DNA from: Lachnospiraceae bacterium
GTDB lineage: Bacteria > Bacillota > Clostridia > Lachnospirales > Lachnospiraceae
DNA: 64,000 bases
Reading direction: 5' to 3'
NCBI GenBank assembly: GCA_022652545.1
Contig: JALCRM010000001.1
Coordinates: 62,001 to 126,000, forward strand
Shown: positions 45,035 through 53,395 of the stretch, piece by piece
Layout of the letters: every line of letters starts with the position of its first letter
Numbering within the stretch: position 1 is the stretch's first letter
Notes under the pieces: model-generated
What the model was told of the DNA's origin: nothing
Databases searched by the model: none
The model's input: only the letters and a program-made list of their open reading frames with translations
Position numbers and translations under genes: made by a program

Positions 45035-45844
45035 ATGGCGAGAAAAAGGAAAGCGGCAAAGATCAATGTACTGCTATATGGACGTGATGAAAATTACCTT
45101 GATGATCTCGAAACGATCATCCGGAAATGCAGATTTCCTCAGTCACCGGAACACGCAGTATCTGCGGGTAAGACAACAGGACAGGTGAATCTTTCTGATT
45201 TTGAACTGGTCCCGATGCGTGTGCATGACAGGGATGAGATGCTGGAAGTTCTTTCTCGGGAATCGATCAGCCTAGCAATTCTGGAAGTGGAGTATCTAGC
45301 CCGACAGGTGCCGGGCACCGATTCCTGTGATGATCTCGGACTGGCACGTGACCTGCTTGTCCGACAGCCGGGATGTTTTATCATCTTCACATCCAAGGAC
45401 AGCAGGTATGTCCAGGATGTATATGAGGTCAGGCATCAGGCTTTTATTTTCAAACGCAGTCTGGGAAGCCGTCTGCCGAATGCGATAGCCCGCATTCTGC
45501 CGGCTGCAGTCAGCACAGCCCCTGCTTCCGGGCACAGACTTGCCGTCCGCAGTAAAGGTACGATACACCTTGTGGAGGAAAATGAGATCCTCTATATCGA
45601 ACATCATGGCCGAGAAATAAACCTGAGGCTGGCAGACGGCACTTCAATAGCGGCTTACGAGCACATTGAGGATATTCTCCGGAGGCTTGACGGATGCCGT
45701 TTCTTTCAGTGTCATAAAAGCTACGCAGTCAATCTGGATGCTGTTGTTTCGCTGCATGGCCAGGTCTTTCACATGATAGGAGGCGCAAGCGTGCCGGTCA
45801 GTCGAAGCAAGGCGGCAGAAGCAAGGAATCTGGTAACACCCTGA
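45035..45844 (+). CDS. LytTR-family regulator with a degenerate receiver
   Basis: A 269-residue protein. The start is uncertain: ATG 45035 (aggtgg only two bases upstream) or GTG 45029 (ribosome site too far); the difference is two residues. The N-terminal part (about 9-145) follows the receiver fold, but the phospho-acceptor position reads AILEVEY (E84) where the relatives at 12129 and 38652 have Asp, and the Lys-Pro motif is replaced by FKRS. About 30 extra residues separate the first strand and helix from the rest. The LytTR domain (about 165-265) is intact (EILYIEHHGREINL, FQCHKSYAVNLDAV). It probably binds DNA without classical phosphorylation. A terminator lies upstream and the gene is monocistronic. 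Confidence 0.88.
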   Translation: MARKRKAAKINVLLYGRDENYLDDLETIIRKCRFPQSPEHAVSAGKTTGQVNLSDFELVPMRVHDRDEMLEVLSRESISLAILEVEYLARQVPGTDSCDDLGLARDLLVRQPGCFIIFTSKDSRYVQDVYEVRHQAFIFKRSLGSRLPNAIARILPAAVSTAPASGHRLAVRSKGTIHLVEENEILYIEHHGREINLRLADGTSIAAYEHIEDILRRLDGCRFFQCHKSYAVNLDAVVSLHGQVFHMIGGASVPVSRSKAAEARNLVTP

Positions 45845-45877
45845 TCTGTATGGCTGAGAAACAGTCGCCATGGATTT

Positions 45878-45895
45878 AAATTACAAATGTATAAT
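45878..45895 (+). promoter_or_regulatory. Putative promoter of the NTF2-like/LytTR gene
   Basis: AAATT at 45878-45882 and TATAAT at 45890-45895. The block aaattacaaatgtataatat closely resembles aaattccaagcgtataatat before the 5145 SLH gene. Confidence 0.45.
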
Positions 45896-45994
45896 ATATG
45901 AGCAATGTCATATAATAACGTATATGAAAATCATTCATAAATCCGGATCATCGGTACGACAGGATTGAATTTATAAACCGACACAGGGGGAACC

Positions 45995-46825
45995 GTGAGA
46001 AAATCAGAAATATCTGCATTGATCGAAGAGAGCCGCCAATGCGTCCTTCATTACTGTTCCGGTGATTTTGATTATCTATATGACAGAATAGCGGCAGATG
46101 CGCTGTGGATCGGGATACGTGATGAGAATTACTGCAGCGGCCGGGAATTTGTCATGAACTGTATACGGAAATATCCGCCGATCCCGTGCAGACTGACGGA
46201 ATTTTCTCTTTACCCGCTCTGTCAGGAAAATCATATCTGTGTGCTGGGCGGAACGTGTGCACTGGAATGCAAAAACGAACCCGATAAACACTATGTGATA
46301 CGTATAACCATTGTCTGGAAGCAGACCGGCAGTTTTTATTATATTGAGCATGTTCATGATTCCGTACTGGGAGGATCACTTCCGTATATGGACAAAGCGG
46401 TATCGGTAAAGGAAACCGTTTCGACAAGAAAAACTGCTCCGGCTAAGACCGGAGAGGCTGTTGAAGTGCAGAAGAGACGGAACGCGATCGCCGTCCGCGC
46501 CATGGATGATAAAGAATACAGCATTGCTCTGCGTGATATTGAATTTGCAGAAGCGCGTGATCACAACACCCGTATACGCACTGCCAGTCTTGACATCGAA
46601 GCTTACATTGAATGGAAAGATTTCATAAAAACAATACGCACGGACGAGCAAAACAGTCCTTTCATCCAGGTGCACCGCAGTTATATCGTCAACTGCCGTT
46701 ATGTGCGTATTCTTTCAAGGAACGGTCTGGAGATGCATGATGGAAGTTACATTCCTGTTCCGACGAAACGGTATACGGAAGTATATGCCAAATTGCAGGA
46801 GCGCATCACTTCTGATAAAATATGA
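45995..46825 (+). CDS. NTF2/SnoaL-like domain fused to a LytTR DNA-binding domain
   Basis: A 276-residue protein starting with GTG after aggggg (45985-45990). Instead of a receiver, the N-terminal about 125 residues look like a SnoaL/NTF2-type cone fold (helical start, then FDYLYDRIAADALWIGI, RITIVWKQTGSFYYIEHVH). Such domains usually bind small ligands. A basic linker (about 130-160) leads to a LytTR domain (about 165-272, FIQVHRSYIVNCRYVRILSR). This implies a one-component regulator that senses a ligand directly. The domain call is from pattern and composition and is less certain than the LytTR part. It follows the other unusual LytTR gene by 150 bases and has its own putative promoter. Confidence 0.82.
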   Translation: MRKSEISALIEESRQCVLHYCSGDFDYLYDRIAADALWIGIRDENYCSGREFVMNCIRKYPPIPCRLTEFSLYPLCQENHICVLGGTCALECKNEPDKHYVIRITIVWKQTGSFYYIEHVHDSVLGGSLPYMDKAVSVKETVSTRKTAPAKTGEAVEVQKRRNAIAVRAMDDKEYSIALRDIEFAEARDHNTRIRTASLDIEAYIEWKDFIKTIRTDEQNSPFIQVHRSYIVNCRYVRILSRNGLEMHDGSYIPVPTKRYTEVYAKLQERITSDKI

Positions 46826-46853
46826 TTTTAAAGAAAGTTTCAGAAAGGCCCAT

Positions 46854-47066
46854 ATGAAAAGTTTTCTGATCAAAGATACTACCAGAGAAGAGCGGGAGAA
46901 GATCATCGCAGGCTCGCTGGACTGCGGCGGGAAGGGCTGCGAGAACTGTTCCTCCTGCTGGCTTGGCGGCGGAAGTCCGTTCGAAATGTACCAGCCGTAT
47001 ATCGACGGTGAAAAGGAAATTTCAGAGATCAACGCAGAATACAATGCTAGGTATGTACATGGCTGA
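46854..47066 (+). CDS. Small conserved Cys-rich protein of unknown function
   Basis: A 70-residue cytoplasmic protein (MKSFLIKDTTREEREKI...) from ATG 46854 after agaaagg (46841-46847). It carries a cysteine cluster CGGKGCENCSSC near residues 24-35, which could bind zinc or an iron-sulfur centre, then a conserved tail MYQPYIDGEKEISEIN and NARYV. Similar small proteins occur in Lachnospiraceae without assigned role (from general knowledge). It begins 28 bases after the LytTR gene and its last codons overlap the start of cytidine deaminase, so it is translationally coupled to it. Confidence 0.75.
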   Translation: MKSFLIKDTTREEREKIIAGSLDCGGKGCENCSSCWLGGGSPFEMYQPYIDGEKEISEINAEYNARYVHG

Positions 47067-47496
47067 GGATCTTTCGCAGGCCCGGATACGCACACTTGCC
47101 GAAGCGTCACTGAGGGCGAGAGAAGCGGCCTATGCCCCATATTCGCACTTTGCAGTCGGCGCCGCGGTGCTTTCCGCGGAAGGTACGGTCTACAGCGGCT
47201 GCAATATCGAAAACGCCAGTTACGGTGCCTCCAACTGCGCCGAGCGGACGGCTGTGTTCAAAGCTGTCTCCGAAGGGACGCGCACGATCACGGCGATCGC
47301 CATTGCAGGAGGACCGGAACAGGAAAAACAGCCCGCATCCTTTTGCCCGCCCTGCGGTATCTGCAGGCAGGTGCTGCGGGAATTCTGCGATCCTGAACGC
47401 ATGACGGTGATTTTGGTAAAGTCTCCTGAAAACTGGAAAATAATGAAACTGTCTGAGCTTCTTCCCGAAAGCTTCGGCCCCGGATCGTTATTTTAG
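47059..47496 (+). CDS. cdd: Cytidine deaminase
   Basis: A 145-residue cytoplasmic enzyme that hydrolyses cytidine and deoxycytidine to uridine and deoxyuridine in pyrimidine salvage. The zinc site is complete: C60-A-E62 (NCAERT, E62 catalytic) and P98-C99-G-I-C102 (PPCGICRQ). The substrate motif CNIENAS is at about 48-54. Length fits the small homotetrameric class. ATG 47059 is chosen because aggt at 47049-47052 is well spaced; ATG 47053 and 47044 are alternatives. It overlaps the preceding small gene by 8 bases. It faces the minus-strand SLH gene with only 31 bases between stops and no clear terminator. Confidence 0.95.
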   Translation: MAEDLSQARIRTLAEASLRAREAAYAPYSHFAVGAAVLSAEGTVYSGCNIENASYGASNCAERTAVFKAVSEGTRTITAIAIAGGPEQEKQPASFCPPCGICRQVLREFCDPERMTVILVKSPENWKIMKLSELLPESFGPGSLF

Positions 47497-47527
47497 ATCC
47501 CTGGTCCGGCATTCCGGCACATCTGCT

Positions 47528-50203
47528 TCACCAGTATATCGTGTACTTGCAGTAATTATCATGGAATGTGCAGCCGGACAGGTCTGTACTGTGTCCGTCG
47601 TAGAAAGTCCCGTCTTCTCCGTAAAAATCCGTGTCGTAAATGGAAGCGTTGGTTGTCGAGTAGTTGCCGCAGTCTCCATGGATCGCACAGTGCCGGACCT
47701 TCAGATTATCCGAGGTAATGTAATTTACGTTGGTCGGGGCGTACTGAGACCGGAAGCAGAAATATTGTCCGGAATAGCTGTTGGTTTCCCCATAGATCGT
47801 TGAATACTGGATCGTGATGTTTTTACAGACCTGGTCGCTCTGGACGGCTCTGTCCTTCATCTCAGCAGCACCGTTGTCATCGGGTTCAATGTTGATATTG
47901 CACTGCGGTGCCACGCCGTCACTCGAATGCATGATACAGTCATTGATGGTGACATTGTCGGCATCGACGATGGAGACGTTGGTCCGACGGTTATCCTGAA
48001 GACGGCAGTTGTCGATCGTGATATTGTCACAGCCATACAGTGTGTCATCATCGTTGACAGATCCTAGATAAATGCCGTCTGCCCAGTTTTTGGTGATCGT
48101 CATGTCGGCAATGGTGACGTTTGTGCTGTCATAGAGATTGATGCCCATTCCGCCTTCACCGCTTGTTCCTTCGTGGATGTACCGTTCTCCGATCAGTGTG
48201 CCGCCGCTTATGATGACATTGTTCATGTTGCTTGCTTTGATCACCTGATAATCTTCCCTCGAGGTGCCGTTCACTTTCAGTATTGCGGAAGAATTCATGA
48301 TAAGCCGTGCATTGCTCTTCAGATAAATGCCGACTTTGCTGTTTGTGAGGTCTATATTGAAGGTACCGGAGGGCACGTAGACAGTATCCAGGTCGCTGCC
48401 CGTCGTAAACAGTTTTTCGATCGCCCGACCAAAAGCTGCCGTGTCGTCTTCGCCGTCATTTGCGACTGCACCGCAGTCCGTCACATTGACCGTCGTCCCG
48501 GAGACCTGAATATTTTCGGTGTACCTAACGATAATGGCAGCGCATTCCGCTCTGGTCGCATCATTGTTCGGGCAAAGGTAATAGGTCCCCGACTTGTTTT
48601 TTCCCGTGAGGACTTTGAAGTATACGGCCCATTTGAGAGGCCTTCTGGCAAAGGGACGTACATCCGGCATATCCGGGTAATTGTATATGGGAGCATATTC
48701 ACCGATATCAGATCCCTTGTAGGTGGCGTACCGGTACATGATCGCCGCCATCTGTGCCCTGGTGATGTTGTCGTCAGGACTGAATTTTCCGGAGCCGGTG
48801 CCTGCGATGATCCCGTTTTCACTGGCCCATGTCACAGCGAGAGAATAGTATTCGCCGTCCGGCACATCGCTGAAGATCTCCGAATAGCTGACGGCGGGAC
48901 GCCCTTCCAGCCGGTAGAGGATCGCGGCAAACATGGCTCTTGTAATGTTTTTATCCGGCCCGAATGTCGTAGCGGAAGTTCCGGTCATGAGGCCTTTCTC
49001 AATTACTTTTCTCACACTTGGCATGTACCAGGCATTTACATTGAGGTCTGTATAGGGAAGAGAACTGCCGTCCCTGCTGATACAGACTCCCAGACTTTGA
49101 AAAGGAATGCCCTTGTCATTGGCGTACTCTTCAGCCTCGGAACCGGTATAGCCGCAGATCGTAAGACCTTCGAGCGGGGTATCGGAACTGCCGCTTTCCG
49201 CAAAGGCACAGCTGCCGATCTCGGACACGCTTGCGGAGATACGTATTCTGGCAAGCCTTGTACAGCCCTCGAAAGCATGGTCACCGATGCTCCTTACGCC
49301 CTCTTCAAGCGATACGGAGGCAATGCCGCTGCAGCCTTCGAAAGCGTATCGCCCGATGGAAGTGATCCCGTCAGGAAGAGAAAGCGTTTCTATCTCAGTG
49401 CGGTAAGAACTCCAGGGGACAGACGGGTCGCTGCCGGTGCTTTCATTTGTATCTGACTCCGCAGCCTGTTCCAGCACAAAATCGTACATGTCGCCTGTTC
49501 CGCTGATGGTCAGGGTGTTGGCATCCGGATCGTACGACCAGGTAAGGTCGTCGCCGCAGTTTCCGGACAGGACAGCTTCCTGTTTGTTTTCTTCCCACTG
49601 TGCATAGAGGGTGATGTCTTCTGTGAGGGAAACAGAAGCGGAAGGCTTGTATTCCTCGCCGCTTCCGTCTTTCTGCGTATTCCAGGCAAGGAACGTATAG
49701 CCGTCGCGTGTCGGCACGAGAGAAGAGATGTCGGTTTCTGTTTTATCATCGGTTGCCGATTTCGCGACGGTCTGCTTTTCAGGTACGGCATCGACGCCGT
49801 CGGCGTTTCCGTCATAGGAGATGCTGAATTCTTCCGTGGCTTTTGTCGCGGAAGTGTCGCTTGCGGCAGGCGTTGAGGCCGCAGAAGAGGCCTCTTCGGA
49901 AGTGCTTTCGGACGCACTTTCCGAAGTGCTGTCGGAGGCATTTTCCGAAGCGCTCTCCGCGGAACTCCCGGACGCACTTTCCGAGGCACCTTCAGAGGCG
50001 TTTTCAGGGCTGCCTATGGAAGAACCGGCCGAGGACGGAACGGAAGTTGCTGAGGCTGAGGACGCGGAGCTCTCCGCTGCGGGTTCAGCGGCTGAAATTA
50101 CGGGAGCGTCGCCTTCTTCTGCGTATACCGGCAGCGGCACGGATGTTAAGACAATTGCAGCGGCCAGCATAAGAGCCGCTTTTTCAGCTATCAGATTCTT
50201 CAT
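47528..50203 (-). CDS. Secreted SLH protein with central SLH repeats and C-terminal beta-helix
   Basis: An 891-residue exported protein. Start at the ATG complementary to 50201-50203 (MKNLIAEKAAL) after gggaag; an upstream ATG adds ten unlikely residues. Order: signal peptide (cut near 29, LPVYA-EE); Ser/Ala/Glu linker to about 125; Listeria-Bacteroides repeat about 128-203; BspA opening segment and two or three LRR_5 repeats about 207-355; SLH triplet about 375-570; right-handed parallel beta-helix of the pectate-lyase_3/PbH1 type about 578-891 (VNVTDCGAVANDGEDDTAAF, VYVPSGTFNI, IDNCRLQDNR). The SLH block is central, unlike the plus-strand array. A polysaccharide-lyase-like or binding role is possible; no catalytic residues can be named. 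It is the downstream copy of a tandem pair. Confidence 0.9.
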   Translation of the reverse strand: MKNLIAEKAALMLAAAIVLTSVPLPVYAEEGDAPVISAAEPAAESSASSASATSVPSSAGSSIGSPENASEGASESASGSSAESASENASDSTSESASESTSEEASSAASTPAASDTSATKATEEFSISYDGNADGVDAVPEKQTVAKSATDDKTETDISSLVPTRDGYTFLAWNTQKDGSGEEYKPSASVSLTEDITLYAQWEENKQEAVLSGNCGDDLTWSYDPDANTLTISGTGDMYDFVLEQAAESDTNESTGSDPSVPWSSYRTEIETLSLPDGITSIGRYAFEGCSGIASVSLEEGVRSIGDHAFEGCTRLARIRISASVSEIGSCAFAESGSSDTPLEGLTICGYTGSEAEEYANDKGIPFQSLGVCISRDGSSLPYTDLNVNAWYMPSVRKVIEKGLMTGTSATTFGPDKNITRAMFAAILYRLEGRPAVSYSEIFSDVPDGEYYSLAVTWASENGIIAGTGSGKFSPDDNITRAQMAAIMYRYATYKGSDIGEYAPIYNYPDMPDVRPFARRPLKWAVYFKVLTGKNKSGTYYLCPNNDATRAECAAIIVRYTENIQVSGTTVNVTDCGAVANDGEDDTAAFGRAIEKLFTTGSDLDTVYVPSGTFNIDLTNSKVGIYLKSNARLIMNSSAILKVNGTSREDYQVIKASNMNNVIISGGTLIGERYIHEGTSGEGGMGINLYDSTNVTIADMTITKNWADGIYLGSVNDDDTLYGCDNITIDNCRLQDNRRTNVSIVDADNVTINDCIMHSSDGVAPQCNINIEPDDNGAAEMKDRAVQSDQVCKNITIQYSTIYGETNSYSGQYFCFRSQYAPTNVNYITSDNLKVRHCAIHGDCGNYSTTNASIYDTDFYGEDGTFYDGHSTDLSGCTFHDNYCKYTIYW

Positions 50204-50246
50204 TCGATATCTTCCCGATTGTGTTGAAGACAAAACAATGTTTCCT

Positions 50247-50263
50247 ATTATACATTCAAATTC
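50247..50263 (-). promoter_or_regulatory. Putative promoter of the 47528-50203 gene
   Basis: On the minus strand, GAATTT (complement of 50258-50263) precedes TATAAT (complement of 50247-50252), the same block as at 53184-53202. Confidence 0.45.
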
Positions 50264-50306
50264 TCGTTATAGCTGCGATGAACCGAAAAGTTCACAGTTA
50301 AATAAA

Positions 50307-50334
50307 TGATCCGGCCGTTTACACGGCCGGATCA
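50307..50334 (-). terminator. Terminator of the 50365-53139 gene
   Basis: An 11-bp inverted repeat, tgatccggccg with cggccggatca, loop of 6. On the minus strand it is followed by the T-rich tttattt. Confidence 0.85.
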
Positions 50335-50364
50335 CTGCTATTGAGAATATGTGAAGATGGAGAT

Positions 50365-53139
50365 TTATCTCCATGCTGCTTCTTCTTGCCCATAACCATC
50401 GTTGAAATTACAATGGGTTATTTCTGTTTGTCCGGGACGATAGATAAGTTTTCCGCCTTTATTATAAAAATTCGTGTCAGAAATAGTGGAATTTAGTGTC
50501 GAATATGTACCGCTGTCACCGTGTATAGAACAGTGCCTGACCTGTAGATTTTTTGAAGTTATATAATCGACATTATCAGGGTTGTGCTGTGAGCGGAAAC
50601 AGAAAAATTGTCCATCCGTGTGACCGACATCACCGTAAATTGTCGTATATTGTATTGTAATGTTATTGCAGACCTGGTCACTTGGAACAGTTCGTAATGA
50701 AAGATCTTCTTCGCCGGTGTCATTTGGTTCAATGTTGATGTTACATCGCGGCGCCACACTTTCACTCGTATTTATCATACAGGTCATTGTGCAGTCGTTG
50801 ATGGTGACATTGTCGCCATCGACGATGGAAATATTGGATCTGCGGTTATCCTCAAGCTTGCAGTTGTCGATCGTGATGCCGTCGCAGCCGTACATGGTGT
50901 CGCCGTCGCTGACAGATCCGACGAAAATACCGTCTCCCCAGTTTTTCGTGATCGTCATGTCGGCTATGGTGACGTTTGTGCTGTCGTAGATGTTGACGCC
51001 CATTCCGCCCTCACCGCTTGTTCCTTCGTGGATGTACCGTTCTCCGATCAGTGTACCGCCGCTTATGATGACATTGTCTATTCCGCCGCTTACCCTGAGC
51101 ACCTGGTAGTCATCTTTTGAAGAACCGGATACTTTTAGAATTGTGGAAGAATTCATGATCAGGCGGGCACCGGTCCTGAGAAAAATGCCCGTTTTGCCGC
51201 CATTATCGCTGAGGCTGATATTGAAAGTACCGGAGGGTATGTAGACCGTATCCTGTCCGCTGCTTATGTTAAGAGAATTAATTGCCCGCCTGATTGCATC
51301 CGTGTCGTCCTTATCGTCATTTGCAACCGCATTGTACGGAGAATCCGTCACATTGATCGTTGTGCCGGAGACCTGAATGTTTTCGGTATACCTTACGATA
51401 ATGGCAGCACATTCAGCCCTGGTCGCATCATTGTTCGGGCAGAGGTAATAGGTCCCCGATTGCTTTTTACCTGTGAGGACTTTGAAGTATACGGCCCATC
51501 TGAGCGGCCTCTTGACAAAAGGACGTACATCCGTCATATCGGGGTAATTGTATATCGGAGCATATTCACCGATATCGGACTCTTTGTAGGTGGCGTACCG
51601 GTACATGATCGCCGCCATCTGCGCCCTGGTGATGTTGCTGTCAGGGCTGAATTTCCCGGAGCCGGTGCCTGCGATGATCCCGTTTTTACTGGCCCATGTC
51701 ACAGCGAGAGAATAGTATTTGCCGTCCGGCACATCGCTGAAGATCTCCGAGTAGCTGACGTCAGGACGCCCTTCCAGCCGATAGAGGATAGCGGCAAACA
51801 TGGCTCTTGTAATGCTTTTATCCGGTCCGAATGTCGTGGGGGTAGTTCCGGTCATGAGGCCTTTCTCCACTACTTTTCTCACACTCGGCATGTACCAGGC
51901 ATTTTCATTGAGGTCCGTATAGGGAAGAGAACTTCTGTCCCTGCTGATATAGACGCCGAGACTTTGGAAAGGTATGCCCTTGTCATTGGCGTACTCTTCA
52001 GCCTCGGAACCGGTATAGCCGCAGATCGTAAGGCCCTCGAGCGGGGTATCGGAACTGCCGCTTTCCGCAAAGGCGTTGCTGCCGATCTCGGACACGCTTG
52101 CAGGAATGCGTATTTTGGAAAGTCTTTCACAGCCCTCGAAAGCATGGTCACCGATGCTCCTTACGCCCTCTTCAAGCGATACGGAGGCAATGCTGCTGCA
52201 GCCTTCGAAGGCGTATCGCCCGATGGAAGTGATCTCATCGGGAAGAGTGATCGTTTCGATCTCAGTCCTGAAGGCACTCCAGGGGACAGACGGGTCGCTG
52301 GCGGTGCTTTCATTTGTATCTGACTCCGCAGCCTGTTCCGGCGCAAAATCGTACATATCGCCTGTTCCGCTGATGGTCAGGGTGTTGGCATCCGGATCGT
52401 ACGACCAGGTAAGGCCGTCGCCGCAGTTTCCGGACAGGACAGCTTCCTGTCTGTTTTCTTCCCACTGTGCATAGAGGGTGATGTCTTCCGTGAGGGAAAC
52501 AGAGGCAGAGGGCTTGTATTCCTCGCCGCTTCCGTCTTTCTGCGTATTCCAGGCAAGGAACGTATAGCCGTCGCGCGTCGGCACGAGAGAAGATATGTCG
52601 GTTTCTGTTTTTTCATCGGTTGCCGATTTCGCGACGGTCTGCTTTTCAGGTACGGCATCGACGCCATCGGCGTTTCCGTCATAGGAGATGCTGAATTCTT
52701 CCGTGGCTTCTGTCGCGGAAGTGTCGCTTGCGGCAGGCTTTGAGGCCGCAGAAGAGGCGTCTTCGGAGGCCTCTTCGGAAGTGCTTTCGGACGCACTTTC
52801 CGAAGTGCTCTCCGCGGAACTCCCGGAGACACCCTCCGATGCGCTTTCCGAGGCGTTTTCGGAATCTGTGGCGATGGAAGAACCGGCTGATGATGAAACA
52901 GAGGCTGTCGACGCGGAATTCTCCGCCCCGGTATCAACGGCTGAAATTTCGGAAGCAGAGGATTCGGAAGAATATCCGGAAGAAGATTCGGAAGAAACGG
53001 TTTCGGTCAGAAGTTCCTGAGACGAGGTCTCCGTACCGGAAGTATCACCTTCCTCCGCATATACCGGCAGCGGCACGGATGTTAACGCGAACGCAGCGGC
53101 GAGAATGATCGCCGCTTTCTTTCCCACTCTTTTTTTCAT
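50365..53139 (-). CDS. Secreted SLH protein with central SLH repeats and C-terminal beta-helix (upstream paralogue)
   Basis: A 924-residue exported protein with the same plan as the 47528-50203 gene. It has a signal peptide (cut near 29, LPVYA-EE), a longer Ser/Glu linker to about 150, a Listeria-Bacteroides repeat about 152-228, and a BspA segment about 232-380. The SLH triplet is at about 400-595 (ITRAMFAAILYR, ITRAQMAAIMYRYA, ATRAECAAIIVRYT), followed by a beta-helix about 603-924 (VTDSPYNAVANDDKDDTDAI, IDNCKLEDNRRSN). The two copies are near identical through much of the BspA/SLH part and more divergent in the helix. A purine-rich site lies just upstream of the ATG (complement of 53137-53139). 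It is divergent from the Rieske gene across 256 bases. Confidence 0.9.
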   Translation of the reverse strand: MKKRVGKKAAIILAAAFALTSVPLPVYAEEGDTSGTETSSQELLTETVSSESSSGYSSESSASEISAVDTGAENSASTASVSSSAGSSIATDSENASESASEGVSGSSAESTSESASESTSEEASEDASSAASKPAASDTSATEATEEFSISYDGNADGVDAVPEKQTVAKSATDEKTETDISSLVPTRDGYTFLAWNTQKDGSGEEYKPSASVSLTEDITLYAQWEENRQEAVLSGNCGDGLTWSYDPDANTLTISGTGDMYDFAPEQAAESDTNESTASDPSVPWSAFRTEIETITLPDEITSIGRYAFEGCSSIASVSLEEGVRSIGDHAFEGCERLSKIRIPASVSEIGSNAFAESGSSDTPLEGLTICGYTGSEAEEYANDKGIPFQSLGVYISRDRSSLPYTDLNENAWYMPSVRKVVEKGLMTGTTPTTFGPDKSITRAMFAAILYRLEGRPDVSYSEIFSDVPDGKYYSLAVTWASKNGIIAGTGSGKFSPDSNITRAQMAAIMYRYATYKESDIGEYAPIYNYPDMTDVRPFVKRPLRWAVYFKVLTGKKQSGTYYLCPNNDATRAECAAIIVRYTENIQVSGTTINVTDSPYNAVANDDKDDTDAIRRAINSLNISSGQDTVYIPSGTFNISLSDNGGKTGIFLRTGARLIMNSSTILKVSGSSKDDYQVLRVSGGIDNVIISGGTLIGERYIHEGTSGEGGMGVNIYDSTNVTIADMTITKNWGDGIFVGSVSDGDTMYGCDGITIDNCKLEDNRRSNISIVDGDNVTINDCTMTCMINTSESVAPRCNINIEPNDTGEEDLSLRTVPSDQVCNNITIQYTTIYGDVGHTDGQFFCFRSQHNPDNVDYITSKNLQVRHCSIHGDSGTYSTLNSTISDTNFYNKGGKLIYRPGQTEITHCNFNDGYGQEEAAWR

Positions 53140-53183
53140 TCAGCACCCCCCGAGGATTGCATGAAGATAAAATAATATTTTCT

Positions 53184-53202
53184 ATTATACATTTAAATTT
53201 CC
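53184..53202 (-). promoter_or_regulatory. Putative promoter of the 50365-53139 gene
   Basis: On the minus strand, GGAAATTT (complement of 53195-53202) is followed by TATAAT (complement of 53184-53189). The rest of the intergenic stretch to 53395 shows the Rieske gene ribosome site but no second clear promoter. Confidence 0.45.
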
Positions 53203-53395
53203 GTCATGGCAGCGCAAATCAAAAAGTCTTACAGAAAGAAGCAACTTTCAGCCGGGAGATCCACAGACTCTGCGGTTCGTGAAAATGGGATTGAACGGCC
53301 GTCCATTCGGATTTATGATTTATTCAGGCCATCGGCCGATACGGTTTTGATTTTCCGGTAACGAGAAATAGACTTTATCAGTGCGGAGGTAGTTT

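Noticed and set aside
48173-49456. Long open frame opposite the beta-helix SLH gene
   Set aside because: It is antisense to a clearly coding gene with signal peptide, SLH and beta-helix domains; its protein is low in recognisable structure and matches no family. A similar frame exists opposite the paralogue at 51460-52323, as expected for a shadow.
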